Below are positions 1 through 10,422 of a stretch of 64,000 bases of DNA, piece by piece. The notes beneath the pieces are model-generated. The model saw only the letters and a list, made by a program, of their open reading frames with translations. It did not search any database and was not told where the DNA came from. Numbering within the stretch: position 1 is the first letter of the stretch; every line of letters starts with the position of its first letter. Position numbers and translations under genes: made by a program. This stretch comes from Myxocyprinus asiaticus (lineage: Eukaryota; Chordata; Actinopteri; Cypriniformes; Catostomidae). The stretch is from assembly GCF_019703515.2 (NCBI RefSeq), contig NC_059365.1:40314001-40378000 (forward strand), read 5' to 3'.

Positions 1-600
1 CTTTAATTGCTCATTATGTACGTTGTTTTCACCCCCATCCACCCCTTCACCACAAGTTTAGGTCCTGTTCTGCTGTAGGGGTAAGTTCCTGTCCCCTGCC
101 ATCATCATCTTCCAGCAGAATCTGGCGTTTGTGCAAAAATCTGATCGCTGAACCATATGACGGGGCTTACGCCACAGGAAACTATTCTATCCCATGATTA
201 TTCTCATTTATTCTGAGTCTTTCTGGTAGAAATGCAAGAGTATTCAATACTTTAGCAATTAAAACAAATACACTGTCTTGTGATGTTCAAACTTAAGTAG
301 CACAACTGTTTACAACTTTTTTAACAAATAGAAATGTTTCTTGAGTAACCAATTAGCACATTAAAATAATTTTTTGAATTATGTGAGACATTATTTTCTT
401 AGTAGACTGGAGTAATAACTGCTGAAAATGGGGCTTTGTCATCACTGGTAAAAAATTTATGTTAAAAGAAAATAAATGTTATTTCAAACAGTAATATTAA
501 TTTGAAGCATTACTAATGTATAAGGTTGTGTTTTTGATCAATTAAATGCATCCGAGGTGAAGAAAAAAACCCATACATTTTCTTCAAGAACAAAAATATA
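1..600. other. AT-rich sequence, nothing recognised
   Basis: No long ORF with recognisable similarity, no RNA gene and no clear transposon terminus was seen. It is simply the left flank of the Harbinger-like element. Confidence 0.5.
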
Positions 601-603
601 TTA

Positions 604-2536
604 GGGGTGAATTCACTGAGAATCAATTGCACCTTGTAATAGCACCATTTATTTGCACACACTCTCTGCGCAGGTTTAGCACCTGATTGACCAAAGGAAT
701 TAAGTAAATCAAGTAATGATGCAAACACGGCCTTAAAATTAGCGTTGATCACAATTTGCAATGGCCAATTTGTGTCAGTGGAAATGTAGATATAAATGGC
801 TGCAGTACATGGAAATGCACCTGGACAATGGCTGAGACAGCGAGCAGTAAAGTTTTCTGAAAGGGAGCTGGAAGTTCTTTTTCACAAGGTTAAAAGTAAT
901 TTCACAAGACTTAAGGCCAGTTTGAACAGTAACAACAAAATTAAAATTTTGACTCTAATTGTGGAGTTTGTGAGCTACGGGTGTTGCACGGCACACTGCA
1001 GCAGAGGTCAGGAAACACTGAAAAGATTTGAAGAGAAGAATGAAGGAGAAGATAGCATATAATACATCGCAAGCACTACAAACGGGCGAAGGTCCACTCT
1101 GCGACCAACCTCTGACTCAAATTAAAGGTTAAGGTTTAGGAATCATTACACCCAGATCAGGTTGTTGGTGTGGGGGTGGGGGGATGACACGGGAGTTGTC
1201 AACTCGTAACATCAGCCAGTGTATTACAAAGGGCATTGAATGTAAGTGTGGAATAGCAACATTTCCTCTGTCAGCCAGCTGCAGATGATGTACTACTATT
1301 ATAAATTGAGAGTATACTAAAAAAAAAATATGATCAAATGTATCACCTTTTAGATCTGCCTTGGAGCCTTCAGAGCCTTTTAACAAGATGACTATAGGAA
1401 TACTAATGTTCAACAATGTCCGTCTACTTCCAGTGTCTCTTGCAAAGGGATTGACCAGCTGCTCTGTGCAAAGCAGCAAAGAACAACTGCTGTGTATGTG
1501 CAAAACATAGCGCTCTGCTGAAGGATGTGAAGAAACATGTCTGCTTTGAGAACTCAACTGGCATCCATCCATGCTGAGATGATTGTAGTGATGGCTAGAA
1601 TTGCTGGTACATTGGAGGCCAATATGGGGAGTGTTGCTGGACCTAAAATGCCCCAAGGTCCAACAAATTAATCAGCAGGCTCCAAAGTTGTGCCAGATAG
1701 GGCTGGTCAGAGGAGAGAGCGAGTGTTACATAAAAGAAGCACCAAACCTCAGAGATGTATGGGAAAAAGCCATTTGGTCCTTAATGTATATTATTTTTGG
1801 TGCAAATATAAATAATATACAGTAAAAAAATAAAATAAATTATTTCCATTTAAAACTTTGTCATCAGTTTTTGATGTGATGTTTAACTGTAGCTATAGGG
1901 TAGATTCACATATTATTTATTTGGCTACTATATATAAACACAAAGTTAACTTATATACAATTACAAAGTTACATACAGTCTACATAAAATCAGTAGCTCC
2001 CAGAACATTCAGGAAGCCACCAATACTGAAAAAGTTACTCTTTGTTGCTTGAATGTCCTGTATGCTCTCAGGGAATTTTATGTGTTTTCCAACTCTGCAA
2101 ACAATGTCTCACAAAGCATCAGACATGGCACTGCTGAGAGATGGCTGGGAAATTCCAGAGGCACAAGCAACAGATGTCAGGACCAGAAACAGGAAGGTGG
2201 AGTGTTAACATTTTTACCAATGGAGGTGCTGCATGTGATCTACACGTGCTCGGCCCAACTGGGTGAAGTAGGGCCATGTAAATTGCATTGAGCAAATAGC
2301 ACAGAGATTCGAGAATAAAATGCAATATGTAATGAGCCTAATTTACATAGAAAAGGAGTCATGTTTGTGCAAAAAGGAATGACAGTGACTTAATTTTAAT
2401 ACTCAAGACACAGTGCAATTTTAGCACTGATTGTGTCTGCTTAAACTTGATTGTGGGTGGTTAGCGAATGAGATGCCATATTTTGAACTGAAAAACCCTG
2501 CACAAAAGTGGCACAACTGTTTAGTGAATTTGTCCC
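604..2536 (+). mobile_element. Decayed PIF/Harbinger-like DNA element
   Basis: The ends are imperfect inverted repeats. The left end reads GGGGTGAATTCACT and the right end is AGTGAATTTGTCCC, flanked by three-base T/A-rich sites (TTA left, ATA right), as expected for Harbinger targets. Inside lies a remnant of a MYB/SANT-like protein, the second protein typical of Harbinger elements. I did not recognise the DDE transposase. Assignment rests on the end structure plus the ORF remnant, so it is tentative. Confidence 0.4.
796..1695 (+). pseudogene. MYB/SANT-like (NAIF1/Harbinger-type) protein remnant
   Basis: The first open stretch (796-1062, 88 aa) contains KFSERELEVLFHKVKSN, which resembles the start of the MYB/SANT-like domain of Harbinger accessory proteins and NAIF1 (a helix-turn-helix that binds the element's DNA and helps import the transposase). 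Similarity is lost after about residue 50. A second piece at about 1451-1690, same strand, reads as a helical C-terminal part (IDQLLCAKQQRTTAVYVQ, then ALRTQLASIHAEMIVVMARI) but has two stops between the pieces. The gene is therefore broken. Family assignment is from motif memory only; the coiled tail could belong to another transposon protein. Confidence 0.35.
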
Positions 2537-3060
2537 ATAGTATTTTCTAACTTTTAAAGGGTAGTGTACATCCTGATATTGTCAAGCAAATATCTTTCTT
2601 CATATTAGCATCCTTAAAAAAATAAAAAAAATAAAAAATAAGAATGACTGACTCAGATATATTATTGGAACAGTTCAAACCTGTCAGCCTCAGTCCTGTT
2701 TCAGAAGATAAACTGTCATCATATACTCTATCCTCCTCGCAATCTAATAAATACTGTAAACTGTGATGAATGGTCAGCTATTGACACTAAACTTTTAATT
2801 TTCTTTCCTTTCAATCATATTGGTAGTTTACGAAGTTTAGGGAAGGCTCGATGAAACCAATGGATCATCTGCTGATCATAAACATTTTCTATAAAGGTTG
2901 GAGAGGGGAAAAAAAGAGGATGAGATCTGTAGCTTCTGTAAGCCCTTTCAGTAGTTTTGCAAACTTCTGCCAGACTTAAAATGAGAGTTCACCCAAAATA
3001 GAAAATTTTGTCATCATTCACTCACACTCATGGTTTAATCCACAGATGTTAGCTTAAGTG
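2537..3060. other. Unannotated AT-rich spacer
   Basis: Poly-A-rich tract near 2615-2640; no ORF or transposon boundary recognised. Confidence 0.4.
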
Positions 3061-3074
3061 TTTACATGAGAACT

Positions 3075-3185
3075 TGCATGCATAAAAAAGTAGTACCATG
3101 GTAATACCATGTATTGTAAATACCACTAGCATGGGTATTACCAATTGATCCCATTACTAAACCATGGTACAACCACAGTAGGATA
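3075..3185. repeat. ACCATGGTA-containing palindromic repeat
   Basis: Several copies of the palindrome ACCATGGTA or its variants lie within about 110 bp. The same motif cluster recurs at about 21885-22080, suggesting a dispersed MITE-like family. Class cannot be decided from the window. Confidence 0.35.
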
Positions 3186-3306
3186 CTAAGGCCTAAAGGC
3201 CCCCTGGAGAAAAAGGCACTTTTAATTTTATTTTCTCCCAAAACACTAAATAGCAACAAAAATAAGCACAGCACTTTCCTAAACACCTGTGTTTCACTAC
3301 TGTATG

Positions 3307-3684
3307 TGTCATGCTTCACTGAAGTTTCACTTTATGTTTTGCCCCTGTCATCTGTTTCCCCCAGACTACACTTCCCATAATTCCCTGCCCTCATCACTGC
3401 CAGCTGTTCCCTATTGTTCTCACCTGTGTTTCATTTCCTCATTTACCCCTGTGTATATAATGCCTTGATTTCTACCCAGTCTTTGTGAGTTGTTGTGTTT
3501 TTCTCTCCTGTTCTTATGTACCAGTTCCCATCGTGGATTTTTCATTTGTTTTATTTCCCATTTCTTAGTTCAGCCTTGTTCCTGAGTTTTCCATGTTATT
3601 TTTTTTACTTTTACTTTATTTCTTTATTAAACTTATTTAGCCGCACCTAGATCCTGCTCTTGTGACTTCCTTCGAATCGTTACA
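3307..3684 (+). mobile_element. LTR-like leader upstream of the gag-like ORF
   Basis: The segment begins TGTCATG and ends GTTACA (TG...CA), carries a TATATAA box at 3454-3460, and has an AT-rich 3' half with an ATTAAA signal (about 3627-3632), all LTR-like. The gag-like ORF starts 19 bases downstream. No second LTR is visible downstream because DIRS sequence follows, so this is an LTR by structure only. It may drive transcription of the chimeric ORF. Confidence 0.5.
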
Positions 3685-3702
3685 GAACAACTCTCCGCAC
3701 AA

Positions 3703-4953
3703 ATGGATCTAGCGACATACTTCATCCAACTGAGCCAAGCAGATTTATCTATAAGGGAATACTGTCATTTTTTCACCACCATTGCCAGCCACACAGAATT
3801 TGATGATTCCACCCTGAAATCCATATACTGGATCAGACTCACAGCTCGCCAGTGGAGGGAATTACCGGAGATTGGAAATTACACATGGGAGGAATATGTG
3901 AAGCTAATTCTAGAAACTCTCGCTTCAGATGATCCTCCTCTCTCACTCCCAATCCCGGCTTCCGAGCCTTCCACGCCTGAGTCTGCTCCACGCCATGTCA
4001 CAGCCAAGTCTGAGTCTGCTCCACGCCATGTCACAGTCAAGTCTGAGTCTGCTCCACGTTATGTCACAACCATGCCACAGTCTGCTCCACGCCATGTCAC
4101 AGCCACATCTGAGTCTGCTTCACACCATGTCACAGTCAAGTCTGTGTCTGCTACATGCCATATAACAGTCAAGTCTGAGTCTGCTCCATGCCATGTCACA
4201 ACCATGCCACAGTCTGCTCCATGCCATGTCACAGCCAAGCCTTCTGTGACTCCTTGCTCCAAGCCTCCTGCGGCCCCTGTCTCGAAGCCTTCCATGGCCC
4301 CTGTCTCCAAGTTGAATGATCCGCCACTGATGTCGGTACGTAGGGCCATGAAGACCCCTCCTCACAAATTGTCAGTGCCCACACCTGCCATGGCCAACAA
4401 GCCGATGCCCAAGTCTGCCACGGCCAACGAGCCGACGCCCACGCCTGCCACAGCCAATGAGCCGATGGCCACGCCTGCCATGGACAACGAGCCGACGGCC
4501 ACGCCTGCCACGGACAACGAGCCGATGCCCACGCCTGCCACGGACAATGAGCCGATGCCCACGCCTGCCACGGCCGAAGATCTGGAAGCCTTGTTCGTCC
4601 CAGAGCCAGCATTGCCATCCTCGTCTGCCATACAGAGAGCCCCGTTTGAACCCCTGGAGCAGGCAGAGCTCAGCACTCTGTCTCTGAAGATGGCCCTCCT
4701 GGTGGCCCTTACTTCCATCAAGAGGATGGGGGATCTGCAGGTGCTCTCTGTTACCAACGAATGCCTGGAGTTCACACTCTCACGTGATCTTGAGACCCCG
4801 GCCCGGTTACGTGCCCAAAGTTCCCACCACTCCTTTTCGGGACCAAGTGGTGAACCTGCAAGCGCTCCCTTCAGAGGAGGAAGACCCGGCCTTGTCGTTG
4901 CTGTGTCCAGTTCATGCCCTGCACATCTATCTGGACCACATGCAGAGCTTTAG
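3703..4953 (+). CDS. Chimeric ORF: repeat-rich gag-like protein joined to DIRS recombinase start
   Basis: A 416-residue ORF. Residues 1 to about 80 (MDLATYFIQLSQADLSIREY...) resemble the N-terminus of gag-like ORFs that are widespread in cyprinid genomes. Residues about 92-180 are about eight 11-residue repeats of the type ESAPRHVTAKS; residues about 227-292 are six or seven 10-residue repeats of the type ANEPTPTPAT. At about residue 308 the ORF passes without a stop into DIRS tyrosine-recombinase sequence (RAPFEPLEQAEL, then SIKRMGDLQVLSV). It leaves the recombinase frame near 4784 and stops at 4953. The start ATG sits 19 bases after an LTR-like leader. No zinc knuckle or protease is visible. 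Probably a dead insertion product, but the in-frame junction is notable. Confidence 0.55.
   Translation: MDLATYFIQLSQADLSIREYCHFFTTIASHTEFDDSTLKSIYWIRLTARQWRELPEIGNYTWEEYVKLILETLASDDPPLSLPIPASEPSTPESAPRHVTAKSESAPRHVTVKSESAPRYVTTMPQSAPRHVTATSESASHHVTVKSVSATCHITVKSESAPCHVTTMPQSAPCHVTAKPSVTPCSKPPAAPVSKPSMAPVSKLNDPPLMSVRRAMKTPPHKLSVPTPAMANKPMPKSATANEPTPTPATANEPMATPAMDNEPTATPATDNEPMPTPATDNEPMPTPATAEDLEALFVPEPALPSSSAIQRAPFEPLEQAELSTLSLKMALLVALTSIKRMGDLQVLSVTNECLEFTLSRDLETPARLRAQSSHHSFSGPSGEPASAPFRGGRPGLVVAVSSSCPAHLSGPHAEL
3977..4245 (+). repeat. 33-bp coding minisatellite
   Basis: Tandem 33-base units encode 11-residue repeats (S/T-E-S-A-P-R-H-V-T-A-K). Units vary mainly at third positions and at R/C, A/V. 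The length being a multiple of three keeps the gag-like frame open. Confidence 0.85.
4380..4580 (+). repeat. 30-bp coding minisatellite
   Basis: Six to seven tandem 30-base units encode repeats of ANEPTPTPAT / DNEPMPTPAT within the same ORF. It gives proline-rich, low-complexity protein and long spurious ORFs on the opposite strand. Confidence 0.85.
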
Positions 4954-5263
4954 ACGCTCGGAGCAGCTCTTTGTCTGTTTTGGAGGACAGCAGAAGGGGA
5001 AAGCTGTCTCCAAGCAGAGGTTGGCCCATTGGATTGTGGATGCCATTTCACTCGCATACCAGTCTCAGGACTTGCCGTGCCCCTTGGGAGTCCGGGCGCA
5101 CTCCACTAGAGGTGTTGCATCCTCCTGGGCACTGGCAAGGGGGGCCTCTCTAGCAAACATATGCAGTGCTGCGGGTTGGGCTATGCCCAATACCTTTGCG
5201 AGGTTTTATAACCTACGCATAGACCCGGTTTCGACCCGAGTGTTACGTGGTAACAGCAGGTAG
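4626..5263 (+). pseudogene. DIRS tyrosine recombinase, frameshifted
   Basis: The recombinase of DIRS elements integrates a circular DNA copy without target duplication. The N-terminal part is in the frame of the upstream ORF (4626-about 4784). The rest continues in another frame, 4784-5263, starting ILRPRPGYVPKVPTTPFRDQ. Likely catalytic residues are all present across the two frames: Arg in KRMGDL, the H-x-x-R box in RAHSTRG, and the C-terminal Tyr in FARFYNL. One frameshift at about 4784-4790 separates them. Downstream is DIRS 3' UTR. Homology to the 3' part of the ORF at 10072-10271 is very high. Confidence 0.8.
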
Positions 5264-5933
5264 ACCGGGCGGCCATTTGGGTGTACTGCTTGCATTGCGC
5301 CTTTCCCCTTTTTTCAAAGGTGATAATGTGCGCTTTTTGTCCATAACAGTTCCCCATACTGGTGAACTCCGGATGCCTCTTTAATTATTTAGCACTGTCC
5401 GGTGATGAACTCGGTGGAGGAGTAATGTCACCAGGCCCAGTACTCGTGGTATTCCCCTTTTCAGGTGAGCCCGTGTGCTTGGGCTCAGTGCTCCATGCGT
5501 GGTGATTCTCCTTTGGTAATCCCGTATGATGGGTTTCTACTGTTCGGCTTCCCCCTTAGGTGAAACCTGTGTTTCCCCTCGTCAGAGCTTTCTCTGTCTC
5601 AGCCACTGTGCTGCGTACCCTCTCTGTAGATAGGGTCCTCCTGTGGTATCATTCCATATGTGTACTTCCCCGCTGGTAAGTCCATGTGAGGTATGCTCCA
5701 CATGTGGTCTCCATAGTGCTCTCTGGGAGATTGCTTAACAGCAAATTAAAAAAGGCACCGCCGGTAGCCTACTTGGGTAAGTGCCCTCTCCCCCTTTAAC
5801 GGGACTAGGGAGATACTTTACCTAACTCGCTGGAAGGTCATGACATGGTGCATGCAGCAGCTTGCCCGTGTCCACTCTTCTGTGCCTCGTGACACGGTTC
5901 AGTGCCTGCGGCGTTTCCTATAGGAACCCCTAG

Positions 5934-6040
5934 TGTCACTACATCAACACAATGTCGAGTGAGTGACAGACAGGGAACATCTTGGTTACTGATGTAACCT
6001 CTGTTCCCTGTTGGAGGGAATGAAACGTTGTGTCCCTCCT
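5934..6040 (+). repeat. DIRS internal complementary region, copy 1
   Basis: Contains ACACAATGTCGAGTGAGTGA followed by GTTACTGATGTAACCTCTG; this matches the reverse complements of a DIRS left end and right end laid side by side. DIRS elements use this segment to rejoin their ends into a circle during replication (established for the family). Confidence 0.65.
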
Positions 6041-6199
6041 GCCGCAGCGCTGAATGAGTGATGCACGCCATCTCCTTTTATACCCATATGTCCGGGGCGG
6101 AGAGTGGCATGCAAATTCATCCTTAGTGTCACTACATTGACACAACATCTCGTTCCCTCCATCAGGGAACAGAGGTTACATTAGTAACCAAGATGTTTT

Positions 6200-6522
6200 C
6201 AGTTACAGATGCCATAGTAGAAATTCACTTTTCACAGTCAGCCATGATTAATTTAATCCAAGAGTGAAAGTGTCCAATAACAGGATGGTTACTGAGATTA
6301 AGCAAGTAGTATTCAGCTGGTCATGTGATCTGAACATGGCAGCCCCAGTGAGGGGACCCTTTCCATGTAGATTTAAACAGCTTTTATAAAGTTACTAAAA
6401 TGACTCGTCCTCATCTTGTATGAGGGGTCATGATTTTATGCATATGTATCAAAATTACAATTAAATTATTTTGGTGTAAAACGTTTTTAATAATGAAAAA
6501 TTTAATGAGTGCACATTTAAGG
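6200..6522 (-). mobile_element. MITE family M, minus-orientation copy cut by the DIRS end
   Basis: Reverse complement matches the copies at 20469-20872 and 27993-28375: blocks around GGGTCCCCTCA, AGCTGAATACTACTTGCT and CATGGCTGACTGTGAA are shared. Its remaining terminus lies at about 6500-6522 (GAGTGCACATTTAA). The other terminus is missing where the DIRS copy begins, so DIRS copy 1 lies at a break in this MITE. Confidence 0.65.
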
Positions 6523-7100
6523 CCATATTGAACCCTACTTTTTTAAAAGGATTATACACACTGAATTATGTAAATTAGATCTTGTCACTTCTTACTGTCT
6601 GTCATTAAACACAACAACATCTGGATTTTAAAGAAGTAAGTATTAATGCGAGTAAAATTCTTGTATATGAGGCTGGTTGCTTGTGCGGTTCACCCTGATG
6701 AGTGCACTCATCTCAGGAGAGACAAACACTACTCACAGTCAAAATATGCAAACACACTCTGCATTCTGAGCAGCGGATGTGACAGTAATACTTTGCAGTA
6801 TTTCAGAATACGAGCAGCCATGCAGTCTGAGCTTCCTGTGCGGAAAGAGAAAATGAAATTCATTGCCATGTGAAGGGATATTTAAGAGTTCTACAACTGA
6901 ATGCTTAAGATTTTGAGCAGGACTTTAGGAAACTCCTCAATGGCAAAAAGTTAAGTGTTTATAAAATGTAGCTCTGTTGACTTCAACACTCCTTTCAAAG
7001 TACAGGTCATGTAAATTTTGTGAAAGTCTTCTCATTCTCATTCTTTTGAGCATTTTATTGGACAACAATCAATGTAGTGCAATGTGAGTCATCGATATTT
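6523..7100. other. Unannotated AT-rich stretch
   Basis: Short ORFs only (for example 6646-6873, 75 aa) with no recognisable domain. No RNA gene seen. Confidence 0.4.
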
Positions 7101-7104
7101 TTGG

Positions 7105-7560
7105 GCAACATTTTATAAAGGTGTTCATTAATGATTTACAAATTTACAAATGCATTCTAAATCTTAGATATGCAGTTGTAACAACGTGTAAAAAGGGCAA
7201 CTAAATACTTAAACACTTTAACCAATGAAATTGTACCTTTATGCAAATTGGACACATATGAAGCATTAAAAAAGGAGTTGCAAACATCAGAAACCTGTAT
7301 ATAAAGTACATTATAGTTTAACAGTCATCAAGACATTACAGTAATGAATATAAACACAACACAGACTGAATCAAAATGACTTTTAGGCTTACTATAACAG
7401 TCTATTTTTGCTACATTGTGACATAAATCATGAATTAGGGCATATTATGTTTTTGATTATTATAAGTATAAATACATTTATTTGTTAAGCATTTACAACA
7501 TGCAAGTTTAAATGCTCACTGTTTGGTAAGTATTGAATTTTATGCATGTTGCTATAACTG
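7105..7560. repeat. Dispersed repeat R (MITE-like), diverged copy
   Basis: Begins with TTTATAAAGGTGTTCATTAATG, similar to 56945-56970, and shares TATGCAGTTGTAACAAC with 10564. It contains ACATTGTGACATAAATCATG, the reverse complement of sequence at 10669-10690. The copy thus carries segments in both orientations, as expected for a MITE with partly inverted structure. No ORF. Confidence 0.45.
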
Positions 7561-8800
7561 CATATAAACAATTTATAGTGCATATGTTTATGACTTATAA
7601 GTCATTAATGGACCCCTTTACAAACCCTAAACAAGGTAACATTCATCAAAGTTTTACCTTTTTTTCCCCCTGGAAGATAAGTGTATCTGAAATAGGTCAA
7701 TTTTGTCAACTTTTATGAGTTCGCTAGCATATAGATGGCCTCAAAGCTATCAGTCATGAACTAAAAGCCCTTGATCTTTTGACATACTATAAGAGGTCAC
7801 TGTACTATAAAACATACTGTAATATTCAGAACTAAAAACTTCCTCACTGTGAAAAGAGCATTTGTTGAAACTCATTGTGATGTCACACTGTGGTAGACAT
7901 TTGCATCTGACCTCCTCCAAAACAACACATGAACTCCTTATTTACGTTATCACTTCAGTAGCCCACCTAGTAGCGGTGAGCAGTGAAATGACGAGAGCAG
8001 GTCAGTCAAGAGCAGAGAGCCAATCATAACAGTGGATGTTTATTGTCAAGTCTTAAACGAGAAGCAGCACCAAAACCAAGTGTTTCTGACAAAGAGTCAG
8101 AGTGAGGGTGGAAAATAATCATGTTCAACAAATATATGACTGTTTTTTTTTTTGTTTTTTTTTTGTCCTAAAACTTTAATAATATTATAAGTGAACCTCA
8201 ACAAACATTTTAAAATAATAAAAAAAGTTATGTCATTATCCCTTTTAAATGTCTATTTAATTAACTTTCCAGATCACAGTGACCTTTTTCTGATCCCTAG
8301 CATTTTGTTATTTGAACTGATACTGATTGATTGTATGTTTCTGTGAATTTCATGTATTTCACATTCATCTACAAAGTGACAAAAAGTCATTCATTTTCAA
8401 TGGGCCACGAAACACGAGCAGAACGAATTTTTGTGTAAATAGTTCGTAAAGCTGGTCTGATGTAAATTTTGGGATTCATGAAAGTTTTCATATTTTTAAA
8501 ACGTTTGTCGGTACGAACAAAATTTACACCTGCTCCCGACCACGTGTAAATCTTGCATAAGACATCCGAACGTGTTGTGTTCTTTCACTGCCATGACTAC
8601 ATTTTGATAGAAGTAAAATTAAATAAATAAGGAAAAAAAATTATTAATAATTAAATGAGTGAAATGAACCTATAAAAATAACAAATAATAAAAAAGAAGT
8701 TTTTATTTAGAAACGTTTCTTTGCTGCTTGCATTTATTTTTTCAATGTGTTTTTTCCCCCAACTCTGCTTATTTCCAGCAGAAGTTCTTGACATGGGTTT
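7561..8800. other. Unannotated spacer with T-rich tract
   Basis: Holds a poly-T tract near 8143-8165 and a run of direct/inverted short motifs around TCATGAAAGTTTTCAT at about 8470-8500 that resembles sequence at 15740-15770. No coding sequence recognised. Confidence 0.35.
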
Positions 8801-8990
8801 GTTCCCTGTCTGTCACTCACTCTACATTGTGTCGATGTAGTGACACTAGGGGTTCGATCTTGAGAGCCCCAATCACCTTTGCTTAAAATAGAAAAGGCCA
8901 ATGAGAATTGGCGAGTGGAATTTGCATGCCACTCTCTGCCCCAGACAAATGGGTATAAAAGGAGATGGCGTACACCACTCATTCAGATTT
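8801..8990 (+). repeat. DIRS copy 2 left inverted terminal repeat
   Basis: Starts GTTCCCTGTCTGTCACTCAC and matches the reverse complement of 12062-12268 over most of its length, including GGCCAATGAGAATTG and TTTGCATGCCACTC. Confidence 0.8.
8953..8962 (+). promoter_or_regulatory. TATA box in DIRS left repeat
   Basis: GTATAAAAGG lies about 250 bases before the gag start region. The same box sits at the equivalent place in copy 3 (44667-44676), so it is probably the element's own promoter. Because the repeat is inverted at the other end, an outward or antisense TATA also exists there. Confidence 0.55.
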
Positions 8991-9236
8991 TTTCTTCGGA
9001 GCTGAATGCATGTGTGTTCCTCCCTATTATCCTTTGCTTACGCTGCTGGATTTTTACGGTGCATATCAACGGTCACCCTCGCACGGTCGAGTGTTGTGTT
9101 TCCCCTGGGCACTTCAGCGGCTGAGTCCACGGGTGGTAAAAGAGTATATTCAAAAGAGTATATTTCCTTCTAAAAGAGCTCACGCAAACGCTTGGCGTCT
9201 TTTTAAAGATGTCCTTCCGCGTTTGCGCTACTGGAT

Positions 9237-10271
9237 GTGGCCGTTAACTCTCTCCTCCAGACAGCCATGAAATCTGTCTCGAACGCTTGGGGTGCCAGCA
9301 CGCCGAGGCAGCTTTCGTGGAAGGGTCATGTTCTCATTGCGAGCAAGCATGTGTTGGTCCGGACCGACAACACAGCAACCGTAGTGTACATAAACCGCCA
9401 AGGCGGCGTGCGCTCGTGTCGTATGTCGCAACTCGCCCATCACCTCTTCCTTTGGAGTCAGCAGATGTTGAAGTCTCTGCGAGCCACTCACCTCCCGGGC
9501 ATCCTCAACCGTGCGGCAGACGTGCTCTCACGGCAGGTAACACTCTGCGGAGAGTGGAAACTCCACCCCCACATAGTCCAGCTGATTTGGGAGAGATTCG
9601 GGGAGGCGCAGGTAGACCTGTTAGCATCCCAAGAGTCCTCTCACTGCCCCCTTTGGTACTCCCTCTCCGAGGCCCCCCTAGCAGGTCTTCCGCCAGCAGT
9701 GGTAAACACGATCACTCAGGCCAGAGCCCCCTCTATGAGGCGGCTGTATGCCTTGAAGTGGCGTCTCTTAGTGAACTGGTGTTCTTCCCGTGGGGAAGAC
9801 CCACAGAGAAGAGCCATCAGGTCTGTGCTGTCTTTCTTTCAGGAAGGGCTGGAGAGACGGCTGTCTCCCTCTACCCTAAAAGTCTACGTGGCTGCCGTAG
9901 CAGCTCACCACGATATACTGGATGGGAGACCCCCACGACAGTGCAACCTACTCAACAGTTTCCTCAAGGGCACGAGGAGGTTGAGTCCTCCTAGACCACG
10001 CCTGATTCCCTCTTGGGATCTCTCTGTGGTCCTATCTGCCCTAAAGAGAGCCCCCTTTGAGCCCCTGGAGCATGCCATTTTCCTCGCATACCAATCGCAG
10101 GACTTGCCGTGCCCCTTGGGAGTCCGGGCGCACTCCACTAGAGGTGTTGCATCCTCCTGGGCACTGGCAAGGGGGGCCTCTCTAGCAGACATATGCAGAG
10201 CTGCGGGTTGGGCTACACCTAATACCTTCGCAAGGTTTTACAGCCTACGCATAGAGCCGGTTTTGACCTGA
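9237..10271 (+). pseudogene. DIRS pol remnant: RNase H plus truncated tyrosine recombinase
   Basis: The open frame of 344 aa holds RNase H-like sequence at about residues 40-100 (RTDNTATVVYINRQGG and RAADVLSRQ), then a linker (QVDLLASQESSHCPLWYS), the recombinase N-terminal helix bundle (about residues 160-270), and the recombinase catalytic tail with HSTR and FARFY. Between RAPFEPLEHA and IFLAYQSQ, about 135 residues seen in copy 1 are missing, which removes the first catalytic Arg. The first about 35 codons overlap a gag zinc-finger remnant read in another frame (9287 onward, CSHCE), so an earlier deletion joined gag directly to RNase H. Not functional. Confidence 0.8.
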
Positions 10272-10422
10272 GTGTTACATGGTAACAGCAGGTAGGCCGG
10301 GCGGCCGGTTTGGTGTACCACTTGCATTGCGCCTTTCCCCTTTTTCAAAGGTGATAATATGCGCCTTTTAACATTCAGGGGTGGTAGTCAGCATCAATAC
10401 TCGCTGAGCTAACCAGGCCCCA

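Larger units (their letters stand above)
4626..6199 (+). mobile_element. DIRS-type retrotransposon copy 1 (3' part only)
   Basis: This 5'-truncated copy starts within the tyrosine recombinase and runs through the 3' untranslated region, the internal complementary region (about 5934-6040) and the right terminal repeat (about 6060-6199), ending near AACCAAGATG. gag, reverse transcriptase and RNase H are absent. The right repeat also lacks about 60 bases that copies 2 and 3 keep around ATTCTCATTGGCC. It cannot move by itself. Confidence 0.8.

Noticed and set aside
1129..1656. 175-codon minus-strand ORF
   Set aside because: Overlaps the plus-strand MYB/SANT-like remnant and has no recognisable domain; plus-strand pieces explain the sequence better.
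3977..4245. CRISPR-like array
   Set aside because: Units are directly contiguous without spacers and encode protein repeats; eukaryotic context.
4059..4775. Long minus-strand ORFs of 96-137 codons
   Set aside because: They are antisense shadows of the frame-preserving minisatellites in the gag-like ORF; the protein is pure repeat (WQAWASARCP-type) without domain.
4626..5263. Phage integrase or bacterial mobile island
   Set aside because: The tyrosine recombinase is of DIRS retrotransposon type with DIRS 3' structures downstream and close copies at 10072-10271.
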